Below are positions 39,657-47,014 of a stretch of 64,000 nucleotides of DNA, piece by piece. Source of the stretch: Alcaligenes faecalis (GTDB lineage Bacteria; Pseudomonadota; Gammaproteobacteria; Burkholderiales; Burkholderiaceae_B); assembly GCF_041521385.1 (NCBI RefSeq), contig NZ_CP168006.1, positions 3,597,590-3,661,589 on the forward strand, read 5' to 3'. The notes below the pieces were generated by a model. The model made no database searches. It was not told the DNA's origin and saw nothing but the letters and a program-made list of their open reading frames with translations. Every line of letters begins with the position of its first letter. The first letter of the stretch is position 1. Both the position numbers and the translations under genes were made by a program.

Positions 39657-41305
39657 TGAATTTTATAGAAAATGAAACCGCCCAAAAACTACGCGGTGGT
39701 TATTACACACCATATGATCTTGCTTTGTTTTTGGCACGTTGGGTGGCTGAAATTAAGCCCGCTCGACTTTTGGAACCCAGCTGTGGCGATGGGGTATTTC
39801 TCCAAGCGGTTTCGAGTGTTGAATCCGTTCAAGAAGCGACTCTGACAGCGTTTGAGTTGGAGCCAGTAGAAGCTGCTAAGGCAGTCCAGAGAGGCAGTAC
39901 TGCGAGACTGAGGGCCTTTCGCGTACACAATGAAGATTTTTTAGGGTGGGCAGTGCCACGCATTGGGCGAAATGTTGAAACTTTTGATGCGGTTCTAGGA
40001 AACCCCCCCTTCATTCGTTATCAATATCTCCCAGAACCGTTCCAAGACAATGCTGAGCATATTTTCAAAGCGTTAGATTTGCCGTTTACCAAGCATACTA
40101 ACGCGTGGGTACCGTTCGTTTTGGCCACTTTCAGTATGCTACGCCCAGGTGGCCGTTTGGCCATGGTTGTGCCAGCCGAAATTATTCACGTCACTCACGC
40201 GCAGTCCCTTCGGTCATATCTAGGGCAGCAATGCCGACGTATCATAATCGTAGACCCAGAAGAATTGTGGTTTGAAGGGACTTTACAAGGTGCCGTCATA
40301 CTAATGGCTGAAAAGAAGGCTCACGCTGAGGATGTCGCGGAAGGCCTTGGTATCTATCCGGTTAAGGGGAGAAACTTCGCAAAACTGGCCCCCCGCGCAG
40401 TCTTCGATTGTCCCAAGGCTATCAACGGGGAAACGGTGGTAGGCAAGTGGACGAGAGCGTTACTAGACACTGAAACTAGGTCGCTGTTTAATGAAATCTG
40501 CGGTCATCACGACGTCCACAGATTTAGAGATATAGCAAAAGTAGAAGTCGGCATCGTTACGGGTGCAAATAAGTTCTTTCTGGTTCCTGATGACACTGTA
40601 GAGGCCTACGGTCTTCATAAATGGGCGCACCCAATGTTTGGCCGGAGCGAACATTGCCCGGGCATTATTTATGATGAACAGCAGCATAAATTTAATTCCG
40701 AAAAAGGTTCGCCCACAAATTTTATATGGTTCAAAGATGGCAGTAGCGACTTGGATTTAAATGCTCGGGCATATATCACAAAGGGTGAGTCAGATGAGTT
40801 GCATAAACGTTACAAGTGTCGGATTCGATCGCCTTGGTTCACAGTACCATCTGTACATGCTACTGAAATTGGCATGTTAAAGCGTTCGCATAATACGCCC
40901 AGGTTGATATTGAACAAGCTGCGTGCCTATACAACCGATACTGCCTATCGTATTAAATCGTATGGGATAGCAGCCGAACACCTGGTTTCATGTTTTGTAA
41001 ATCCACTGACAGCACTAAGCGCGGAGTTAGAAAGCCGTCATTATGGTGGTGGTGTGTTGGAGTTAATTCCATCTGAAATAAATAAACTAGTAATTCCGAC
41101 CCCAGATGTGTGCATTAATATTAATGAGCTAGACCAAGATATTCGTCGTCTTCCAACCCATGACGTGCTAGCACAACAGGGAGAAAAAATTTTGGGTGCA
41201 CTGGGTATTTCTACCAAGGACCAAATCAGGATTCTAGATGGGTGGCGAATGCTGCGTGACAGAAGGCATAGGGCCTCCAGCGAGCCAGTTGCGGAAGCCC
41301 CATAG
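39656..41305 (+). CDS. Eco57I/TaqI-class N6-adenine DNA methyltransferase
   Basis: The 549-residue protein methylates adenine in DNA using S-adenosylmethionine. Motif I is LLEPSCGDGVFL (38-49), the acidic motif II is in AFELEP (65-70), and the catalytic motif IV is NPPF (116-119) in VLGNPPFIRYQ. The preceding GGYYTPYDLALFL is motif X. The C-terminal half (about 260-520) resembles the TaqI-like target-recognition region. Base composition is clearly lower in GC than the flanking operons, indicating transfer. It is convergent with the PLD-type nuclease gene (16 nt between stops). Target sequence cannot be read. Confidence 0.9.
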   Translation: MNFIENETAQKLRGGYYTPYDLALFLARWVAEIKPARLLEPSCGDGVFLQAVSSVESVQEATLTAFELEPVEAAKAVQRGSTARLRAFRVHNEDFLGWAVPRIGRNVETFDAVLGNPPFIRYQYLPEPFQDNAEHIFKALDLPFTKHTNAWVPFVLATFSMLRPGGRLAMVVPAEIIHVTHAQSLRSYLGQQCRRIIIVDPEELWFEGTLQGAVILMAEKKAHAEDVAEGLGIYPVKGRNFAKLAPRAVFDCPKAINGETVVGKWTRALLDTETRSLFNEICGHHDVHRFRDIAKVEVGIVTGANKFFLVPDDTVEAYGLHKWAHPMFGRSEHCPGIIYDEQQHKFNSEKGSPTNFIWFKDGSSDLDLNARAYITKGESDELHKRYKCRIRSPWFTVPSVHATEIGMLKRSHNTPRLILNKLRAYTTDTAYRIKSYGIAAEHLVSCFVNPLTALSAELESRHYGGGVLELIPSEINKLVIPTPDVCININELDQDIRRLPTHDVLAQQGEKILGALGISTKDQIRILDGWRMLRDRRHRASSEPVAEAP

Positions 41306-41321
41306 CATTCGACTCTGAACT

Positions 41322-42509
41322 TTATGCGATTACCATCAAGAAGCCTACTTCCAAGCTGGATGTCGCATAAAGTGAAAGGGTTGCACCTGTAAGGTGTAGA
41401 CTGGGAATTCGTTCCATAAAAAAGCGCCCCCACCGGATGATTGTTGTGTAGTTGTTCTGGCCTGCTTCACCATCTGGTTTATGGCTAACTTCGAACGTTT
41501 GCACTCCATAATCGATGCCTCGGATGATCACGCGCATGGGGACAGTTGCGAATTCTTGCGTCGAGTTTCTGTTCCTACCTATTTCGGGTTCCCAATGGTA
41601 ATCGGCAAAAAGGTTTCGAAAATACCTCGTTTGGTCGATCCGTCCGTTTGCATCTGCAAAACGTGCCTGAGTAAGCCTAATGCCGCCAACTGGATTTGTT
41701 CCTTCATTCGAAATTTGGAGAGCCTCACTAGCGGAAAGAACTTTTTGCCAAACCAAAGCCCCACTAGGCACGGGCGGTAATATTGATTGGTTGTATTGAT
41801 GCGTCATCTGTGGAGTGAACGGCGCAATTCGCTGTTCGGTATTAAGAATTGAGGATGGCAGATTTGGTGGCATTGTTATTGGAACGGGGGGGAATGGATT
41901 TGGCGGGGTGTCAAGTTCATTGGGAGTAGCTATGGATTGATTTCTCCGTCGACGTGCTTCCGCTTCATTGACGATCATGCCTCTGGCACTTAACGTCTGT
42001 ATGAGCTCTGGTGTTAGCTGTGCAACGTCTGGCCGGGCAAGGTTAAAATATGGTTGCAGTGGTTTCATTAAATCAGCTAGGTATTGGTTATCATTTGGTA
42101 AATCGAAGTCATATCGTGTACATACTTCATAATTGGTATAAAGCCCACCTTCTGTCCAATTGTTGGAGCCGATAAACAACACAGCTCTGTTATGTGCCTT
42201 GAAATAATAAAATTTAGGGTGAAAGGTTGATCTAGGAATTGGATTGTGAACTATGTAAGTTTGAGCATTCCATTGTATAAGTTCGCTTAATACGTCTTGG
42301 CTGGTTCCACCCAGGTCAATGCCGATCAAAAATTTTATTTCAGCGTAATTTTGGTTTTGAAAAGCTAGATACTCTTTGAATCTAAGAACTGAACGCAAGC
42401 CCACAAAGGCCGATACAAACCTGACTTCTTGAAATACATTGGACTGCAGTAAGTTCGTAATTTCGTTGCCAAGCTGTGTAAATGGTTGAGAAATTATAGA
42501 AATATGCAC
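41322..42509 (-). CDS. PLD-fold restriction endonuclease (BfiI/NgoFVII-like)
   Basis: Counting from GTG 42509 (395 aa), a phospholipase-D type active site is seen: His97 and Lys99 in FHPKFYYF, Asn117 in GSNNWTEGG, and Glu128 in LYTNYE, matching the H-x-K...N...E pattern of the metal-independent nuclease BfiI. A proline-rich linker (about 200-240) leads to a C-terminal region (about 270-395, with YHWEPEIGRNRN and TTIIRWG) that may be a B3-like DNA-binding domain. GTG 42509 is chosen because AAGGAAG lies 6 nt upstream; an ATG at 42605 also opens the frame but falls at the edge of a perfect inverted repeat. Low GC and convergence with the methylase support a transferred Type II R-M pair. Confidence 0.8.
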   Translation of the reverse strand: MHISIISQPFTQLGNEITNLLQSNVFQEVRFVSAFVGLRSVLRFKEYLAFQNQNYAEIKFLIGIDLGGTSQDVLSELIQWNAQTYIVHNPIPRSTFHPKFYYFKAHNRAVLFIGSNNWTEGGLYTNYEVCTRYDFDLPNDNQYLADLMKPLQPYFNLARPDVAQLTPELIQTLSARGMIVNEAEARRRRNQSIATPNELDTPPNPFPPVPITMPPNLPSSILNTEQRIAPFTPQMTHQYNQSILPPVPSGALVWQKVLSASEALQISNEGTNPVGGIRLTQARFADANGRIDQTRYFRNLFADYHWEPEIGRNRNSTQEFATVPMRVIIRGIDYGVQTFEVSHKPDGEAGQNNYTTIIRWGRFFMERIPSLHLTGATLSLYATSSLEVGFLMVIA

Positions 42510-42569
42510 ATCTACTTCCTTGTGATTGTAGGTATACGCGGTTGCGTGGTGAGAAAATATAACAACCAC

Positions 42570-42603
42570 GGAGCGTTTACAGAGGTCTGACGGTAAACGC
42601 TCC
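42570..42603. promoter_or_regulatory. 11-bp perfect inverted repeat in the leader of the PLD nuclease gene
   Basis: GGAGCGTTTAC (42570-42580) and GTAAACGCTCC (42593-42603) form a perfect 11-bp stem with a 12-nt loop, 61 nt upstream of the preferred GTG start. There is no T-run. It may be an operator or an RNA hairpin controlling nuclease expression, or an element end. Confidence 0.6.
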
Positions 42604-42676
42604 ATAGCTCTCTTCCTTACCGGAAGGTGTTCTTCAGGACGCCGGGCCCGACGCTAGCAGCACTTTGTAGCACCTT

Positions 42677-42860
42677 AACACTGCGCGCAATAGGCAGATG
42701 TTCCAGAATTTGGCGCAGGGCTCCTAGCCGTTGGCTTTGGCGGTTTCAATCAGGCTCTCAATCTGCCTGCTGACTGTGGCGCCCTTCGGAGGGGCGCTGA
42801 ACAGTCAGTCTTGCTACCGATGACGAAGGGCCGAATGATGTTCTCAGTTCGAAGAGGGGA
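42677..42860 (-). pseudogene. IS66-family transposase (TnpC) C-terminal remnant
   Basis: On the minus strand, pieces of the IS66 TnpC C-terminus appear in order but in different frames: ENIIRPFVIG, then LFSAPPKGATVSRQIESLIETAKANG, here interrupted by a stop where Leu is expected, then EP, and finally ALRQILEHLPIARSV. At least two frameshifts and one nonsense codon separate them. No intact IS66 tnpA, tnpB or terminal repeats were seen. The remnant marks past insertion-sequence activity beside the R-M genes. Confidence 0.7.
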
Positions 42861-43114
42861 ATAAATTTATTAATTGGGATCACCGCCCACCTCAGGTTTT
42901 TTTGCCCAGCGCGGCTGGCCGATTCTGACCGAAAGCAGACAGAATAGTAACCAAAAGAATGTGTCTCTACGTTGAATAAATAGAAAAATTAATTGTTCAC
43001 TTTTTTATTTAAAGTGTCAGTGATTAAAAATAAATCCCGCAACAAACACAAGCTACAAGAATCCGCCAGGCAGATTGAAGCATCTACAGACATTGCAGCT
43101 AAATGGATTGTTGC
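42861..43114. other. AT-rich non-coding stretch between remnants
   Basis: This segment holds no credible ORF. It contains poly-T and poly-A tracts and a small hairpin (CACTTT ... AAAGTG around 42998-43016). It may include further unrecognisable parts of the insertion sequence. Confidence 0.4.
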
Positions 43115-43343
43115 CGCTTTGGCCGTATTGTCAATATCGCTTCGGTTTCTCTCCGCTCGCCTGTGACAAACCTGGAGCTGGGGCCTGTGGTAGAGACCTT
43201 GATTGCCTTAGTACCTGCAGGGCGTGCTGGAACGCCGAGCGAGTTTGGTGCTGCATGTGCCTTCTTGTGCAGCGAGGCCGCAGGTTTTATCCGTGGGTCA
43301 GAATTTATCTATTGATGGTGGTTTGGTACGAGCTACGATCTAA
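43115..43343 (+). pseudogene. Short-chain dehydrogenase remnant
   Basis: The stretch reads RFGRIVNIASVS, the middle of a classical SDR, then jumps to LVPAGRAGTPSEFGAACAFLCSEAAGFI, which in intact proteins lies about 50 residues later; the catalytic YxxxK segment is missing. Within the run GTGGGTC (43293-43299) one extra G shifts the frame; removing it restores the ending GQNLSIDGGLVRATI and a stop at 43341-43343. The N-terminal NAD-binding part is absent. It is therefore a truncated, internally deleted and frameshifted pseudogene. Confidence 0.7.
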
Positions 43344-43375
43344 GTTATTAAGTTTCAACCATGAAGGGGCACACC

Positions 43376-43465
43376 ATGAGCGGTAAGGCTGTATCGACTA
43401 CATCTAACAGCACATCAGGGAACACAACAAAAAAACAGATTGGCATTGTGCTGTTTGATCGGTAA
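43376..43465 (+). pseudogene. Possible DJ-1/PfpI-family N-terminal fragment
   Basis: A 29-codon ORF starting at ATG 43376 ends KKQIGIVLFDR and a stop. The KQIGIVLFD segment resembles the first beta strand of DJ-1/PfpI (ThiJ) proteins, where it normally continues GxEELD. Nothing after the stop continues the family. It follows the SDR remnant closely and may be part of the same degraded operon. The identification rests on about ten residues, so it is tentative. Confidence 0.35.
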
Positions 43466-43616
43466 TCCCCATCCGACGATTGATCCGTTTGCTCGCTAGG
43501 GTTGGTGTTTGTTGGAAGTCGTTGCTTGGTGAAAGGTAGGGAGTCGGGGTCTTGGCGTTGGCAGCTGATAGCAGCTAATGCCATCAGCGTATCGAGCATC
43601 CCGACTTGATACGCGC

Positions 43617-44612
43617 CTACCGCCAACGCGCCTTGCGCCAAACCTCTTGCTCTTTAGCATCAAGAAAAGTCCAAGCTACGAAGCGGCTTTGCTTTTGTCC
43701 CTGCGTCATTTCTACGGTTTTGACTTTAACCGCCTTGGCCTTCTTTAAGGCATTTAATACACCGGGTACATTCGATGCTTTGGACACCAAGGTGCTGAAC
43801 CAAAACACTTGCCCGCCTACGGTCACGCTTTCTTCTATCATGCGGCGGATGAAAAGCGCCTCGCCACCTTCACACCACAACTCCGTATTCTGCCCACCAA
43901 AGTTCAGCACAGGAGCATTGTGCTTGGGTGCGGCTTTACCCAAGCCACGCCATTTACGTTGGCTACCGCTTGCTGCCTCTTCCTGCGAGGAATGGAAGGG
44001 CGGGTTGCACAGTGTCAGGTCAAAGTAATCATTCGCGCCCAGCAGACCTTTGAAAATATGCCTGGGGGATTTCTGCTGGCGTAGCTTGATTGCGGCCGAC
44101 AAGCCTGGGTTCGCGTGAATAATGCTTCGTGCAGAAGTCAGCGCATCGGCGGAAATGTCCGAACCGAGAAACTGCCAGCCATATTCGGCATGGCCGATCA
44201 ACGGGTAGATGGCATTTGCACCTACGCCAATATCCAGGACGCGTACTGCCTCACCACGGGGAATGGCTCCCTTATTGCTGTTGGCCAGCAGATCGGCCAG
44301 ATAGTGCACGTAATCGGCTCGACCCGGGATGGGAGGGCACAGGTAATTGGCAGGGATATCCCAATGCGTGACGCCGTAGAAGCTCTTTAGCAGGGCACGA
44401 TTCAGGGTTTTGACGGCATTCGGATTCGCGAAATTGATGCTTTGATCACCGTAGGGGTTCACAAAAACGAATGCAGCCAGTTCAGGCGTTTCTTTGATCA
44501 GAGCGTCAAAGTCGTAACGGCCCCGATGACGGTTGCGCGGGTGGAGCTGAGCCGCCGTTTTATTTGAGGTGGGTAATTCAGCCTTGGAATTACTAGTTTT
44601 TGGAGAGGGCAT
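43617..44612 (-). CDS. rlmF: 23S rRNA (adenine-1618-N6)-methyltransferase
   Basis: RlmF methylates A1618 of 23S rRNA. The 331-residue protein has the family N-terminus [20 protein letters not shown], the segment [29 protein letters not shown], the S-adenosylmethionine motif [14 protein letters not shown] (about 124-137), GSDIS and the catalytic NPPF in LCNPPFHSS (about 186). A Ser/Thr/Lys-rich leader of about 25 residues precedes the conserved part, so the true start may be a little internal. It is the first core gene to the right of the accessory block and is on the minus strand like dut and coaBC. Confidence 0.94.
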   Translation of the reverse strand: MPSPKTSNSKAELPTSNKTAAQLHPRNRHRGRYDFDALIKETPELAAFVFVNPYGDQSINFANPNAVKTLNRALLKSFYGVTHWDIPANYLCPPIPGRADYVHYLADLLANSNKGAIPRGEAVRVLDIGVGANAIYPLIGHAEYGWQFLGSDISADALTSARSIIHANPGLSAAIKLRQQKSPRHIFKGLLGANDYFDLTLCNPPFHSSQEEAASGSQRKWRGLGKAAPKHNAPVLNFGGQNTELWCEGGEALFIRRMIEESVTVGGQVFWFSTLVSKASNVPGVLNALKKAKAVKVKTVEMTQGQKQSRFVAWTFLDAKEQEVWRKARWR

Positions 44613-44739
44613 TGAATTCCGAAATTGGCCTGGGTAAGTCTGAACCGTGGTGCTGCTACGTATTTAAAACACAGTTTGGAAGGAGCGATGTGTGTTGTGC
44701 CAAGGTGTTCTGCATCGCCTCCTTCTCCCGCTTTATTGC

Positions 44740-45201
44740 TTAGTTTTTGCCCGTGCTACCAAAGCCACCTGCACCGCGCTCGGTCTCGGTAGAGAACTCG
44801 TTCACAAATTGCAGTGCCACTTGCACCACCGGTTGGAACATTAATTGGGCGATACGCTCACCGGGCTGGATCACATAATCCTGGTCGCTGTCGTTGGCCA
44901 GGATCACGCCGATTTCGCCGTGGTAGTCGGCATCAATCACGCCAATGCCTTGGGCAACACGCACGCCGTGCTTTAGCGACAGGCCCGAACGCGAGGCGAC
45001 GATGGCCACCAGACCCGGATCCATCATATTGATGGCCAGGCCAGTTTTAACTAGCGTACGGCCGCCTGCGGGCAGGGTAACGGCTTCGCTCAGGCAGGCG
45101 CGCAGGTCCATGGCGGCCGAGCCGTCCGTGGCGTAGCTGGGGGCTTCAATGGTCGTGCCCAACAAGTCATTGACGATGCGGGCTTCAATACGGCGGTGCA
45201 T
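44740..45201 (-). CDS. dut: Deoxyuridine 5'-triphosphate nucleotidohydrolase
   Basis: dUTPase hydrolyses dUTP to dUMP, supplying thymidylate synthesis and keeping uracil out of DNA. The 153-residue trimeric-type enzyme shows the five motifs: [32 protein letters not shown] and the C-terminal [13 protein letters not shown] 45201 follows AGGA at 8 nt. An intrinsic terminator for coaBC ends only 14 nt before this start, so dut expression depends on read-through or a very close promoter. coaBC-dut linkage is widely conserved. Confidence 0.96.
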   Translation of the reverse strand: MHRRIEARIVNDLLGTTIEAPSYATDGSAAMDLRACLSEAVTLPAGGRTLVKTGLAINMMDPGLVAIVASRSGLSLKHGVRVAQGIGVIDADYHGEIGVILANDSDQDYVIQPGERIAQLMFQPVVQVALQFVNEFSTETERGAGGFGSTGKN

Positions 45202-45214
45202 AGACGGTATCCTG

Positions 45215-45251
45215 AAAAAAAAAGAGGCAGCGTACCTGCTTTCGCGCTGCC
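45215..45251 (-). terminator. Terminator/attenuator between coaBC and dut
   Basis: On the minus strand GGCAGCG...CGCTGCC (45251-45245 paired with 45232-45226) is followed by TCT and nine T (complement of A-run 45215-45223). The T-run ends 14 nt before the dut ATG, next to its ribosome site. Confidence 0.85.
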
Positions 45252-45275
45252 CGTCGTCATAAAAGAGAAAAGGGT

Positions 45276-46460
45276 TTACAGCCGCTGGGCGATGTCTTGC
45301 ACCAGTTGGCGCGCCGCCAGCAGTTTATCCTGGGCGGGCCAGTGCCTATGACCTTGCTCGTCAAACAGCACCAGTTCGGTGTCGTCGGCGTTCATGGCGC
45401 GCTGGGCCAGGTTGGCAACCAGCAAGGGCACATTTTTACGCTGGCGCTTGGCCTGGGCGTGTTCGATCAAGTTGTCGGTCTCGGCGGCAAAGCCGACGCA
45501 GAAAGGACCGTTTTTCAACGCAGCAACCTCGGCCAGAATGTCGGGGTTGGGGCTGAATTGCAGGTCTGGCGTGGCTTGTTCGGAGGTTTTTTTGATCTTG
45601 ATGTCGCTGGCATTGCTGACGTACCAGTCTGCTACCGCGGCGACGCTGATAAAGATATCGGCATCATCAACTTGGGACATGACAGTGGCGTGCATTTGAC
45701 GGGCGGTTTCTACGTTGATGCGGCGCACCTGGTAAGGCGTTTCCAGTGCAACGGGACCGGAGACCAGGGTCACTTGCGCACCCGCTTCCTGAGCCGCACG
45801 GGCAATGGCGTAGCCCATCTTGCCGGAGGAGCGGTTGCTGATGACACGGATCGGGTCGATAGGCTCGCTGGTCGGGCCAGCGGTGATCAGGACGCGTTTA
45901 CCGGGCAGCAGCTTGGGCTGGAAGAAGGCAGTCAGCTCTGCCAGCAGTTGGGCCGGTTCCAGCATGCGGCCATCGCCGGTTTCACCACAGGCCTGGTCGC
46001 CGCTGCCGGGGCCCAGAATATACACGCCGTCGCGGCGCAGTTGTTCGACGTTGCGCTGGGTCGCTGGATGTAGCCACATTTCCCGGTTCATGGCTGGGGC
46101 GATCAACAGGGGGCAATGGCCCCGAGCAATACATAAGGTGCTGAGCAAATCGTCGGCCAAGCCGTTGGCCAGCTTGGCCATGAAGTTGGTGCTGGCGGGG
46201 GCGATCAAGATGGCGTCAGCATCCCGGCTAAGCTGGATGTGGGCCATATTGTTGGGAACACGCGCATCCCACAGATCGGTGTAGACGGTACGGCCCGACA
46301 AGGCTTGAAAGGTGACCGGGCTGATGAAGCGCGTGGCTGATTCGGTCATGACCACATCAATTCGGGCGCCCAGGTCCTGGCTGCGACGCAAAAGCTCGGC
46401 GGTTTTATAAGCAGCGATGCCGCCAGTGATGCCAAACACCAGTTTTTTATGGCTAAGCAT
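45276..46460 (-). CDS. coaBC: Bifunctional phosphopantothenoylcysteine decarboxylase / phosphopantothenate-cysteine ligase
   Basis: CoaBC carries out two steps of coenzyme A synthesis. The 394-residue protein has an N-terminal FMN-dependent CoaC domain ([17 protein letters not shown] at 10-26, the PASTNFMAK region, PAMNREMW) and a C-terminal CoaB domain from about residue 185 ([26 protein letters not shown], then VGFAAETDN). Length is normal. It starts 20 nt after the lspA stop on the same strand and ends at a strong terminator before dut. Confidence 0.96.
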   Translation of the reverse strand: MLSHKKLVFGITGGIAAYKTAELLRRSQDLGARIDVVMTESATRFISPVTFQALSGRTVYTDLWDARVPNNMAHIQLSRDADAILIAPASTNFMAKLANGLADDLLSTLCIARGHCPLLIAPAMNREMWLHPATQRNVEQLRRDGVYILGPGSGDQACGETGDGRMLEPAQLLAELTAFFQPKLLPGKRVLITAGPTSEPIDPIRVISNRSSGKMGYAIARAAQEAGAQVTLVSGPVALETPYQVRRINVETARQMHATVMSQVDDADIFISVAAVADWYVSNASDIKIKKTSEQATPDLQFSPNPDILAEVAALKNGPFCVGFAAETDNLIEHAQAKRQRKNVPLLVANLAQRAMNADDTELVLFDEQGHRHWPAQDKLLAARQLVQDIAQRL

Positions 46461-46480
46461 AGGACATGATCCTTACAGAC

Positions 46481-47014
46481 TCAGGAGCGTTGTCGTTTGT
46501 TGCGACGCATGCGCATGAACTCGTCCAGCACCAACAGGGCAGCGCCGCAGCTGATGGCAACGTCGGCAATATTGAAGGCCGGAAAGTAGGACTGATTCCA
46601 GTAGAACAACAGAAAATCCACTACGTGGCCGTGCATCAGGCGATCGACCACGTTGCCAATGGCACCGCCCAGAATCAGGCTTAGCGACAGGCAAAACAAG
46701 GGCTGTTTGGCCGAGCGGCGCAGCATGGTGACGATAAAGACGGTAGCAACAGCGGCAATGCCGACAAAGAACCAGCGTTGCCAACCCTGGCCACCGGCCA
46801 GAAAGCTGAAAGCCGCGCCGGGATTGTAGACCAAGGTGAAATCAAAAAAGGGCAGGATATTCCAACGCTCCTGATAGAACAGATTGCTGTCGAAATACTG
46901 TTTGGTCCATTGGTCCAGGCCGACAATCAAGGCGGCAAAACCTATCCAGGCCCAGAACTGCCGCGAGGGCAGTCGGGCCTGGCCGGGGGTAGGGGCCATG
47001 TCTTGATCAGGCAT
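46481..47014 (-). CDS. lspA: Lipoprotein signal peptidase
   Basis: LspA removes signal peptides from prolipoproteins in the inner membrane. The protein has four membrane helices and the catalytic Asp pair in [10 protein letters not shown] and FNIADVAI. I choose ATG 47014 (177 aa), which overlaps the ileS stop by 8 nt; an internal ATG at 46999 is possible, and the open frame to 47062 is entirely inside ileS. The order ribF-ileS-lspA is conserved in proteobacteria and the overlaps show co-translation. Confidence 0.95.
   Translation of the reverse strand: MPDQDMAPTPGQARLPSRQFWAWIGFAALIVGLDQWTKQYFDSNLFYQERWNILPFFDFTLVYNPGAAFSFLAGGQGWQRWFFVGIAAVATVFIVTMLRRSAKQPLFCLSLSLILGGAIGNVVDRLMHGHVVDFLLFYWNQSYFPAFNIADVAISCGAALLVLDEFMRMRRNKRQRS

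Noticed and set aside
39029..43616. Prophage or integrative element with attachment sites
   Set aside because: No integrase, tRNA gene, structural phage genes or flanking direct repeat was found; only the R-M genes and remnants are supported.
43348..43641. A 97-codon minus-strand ORF
   Set aside because: It overlaps the rlmF end and the degraded region and shows no domain; treated as chance.
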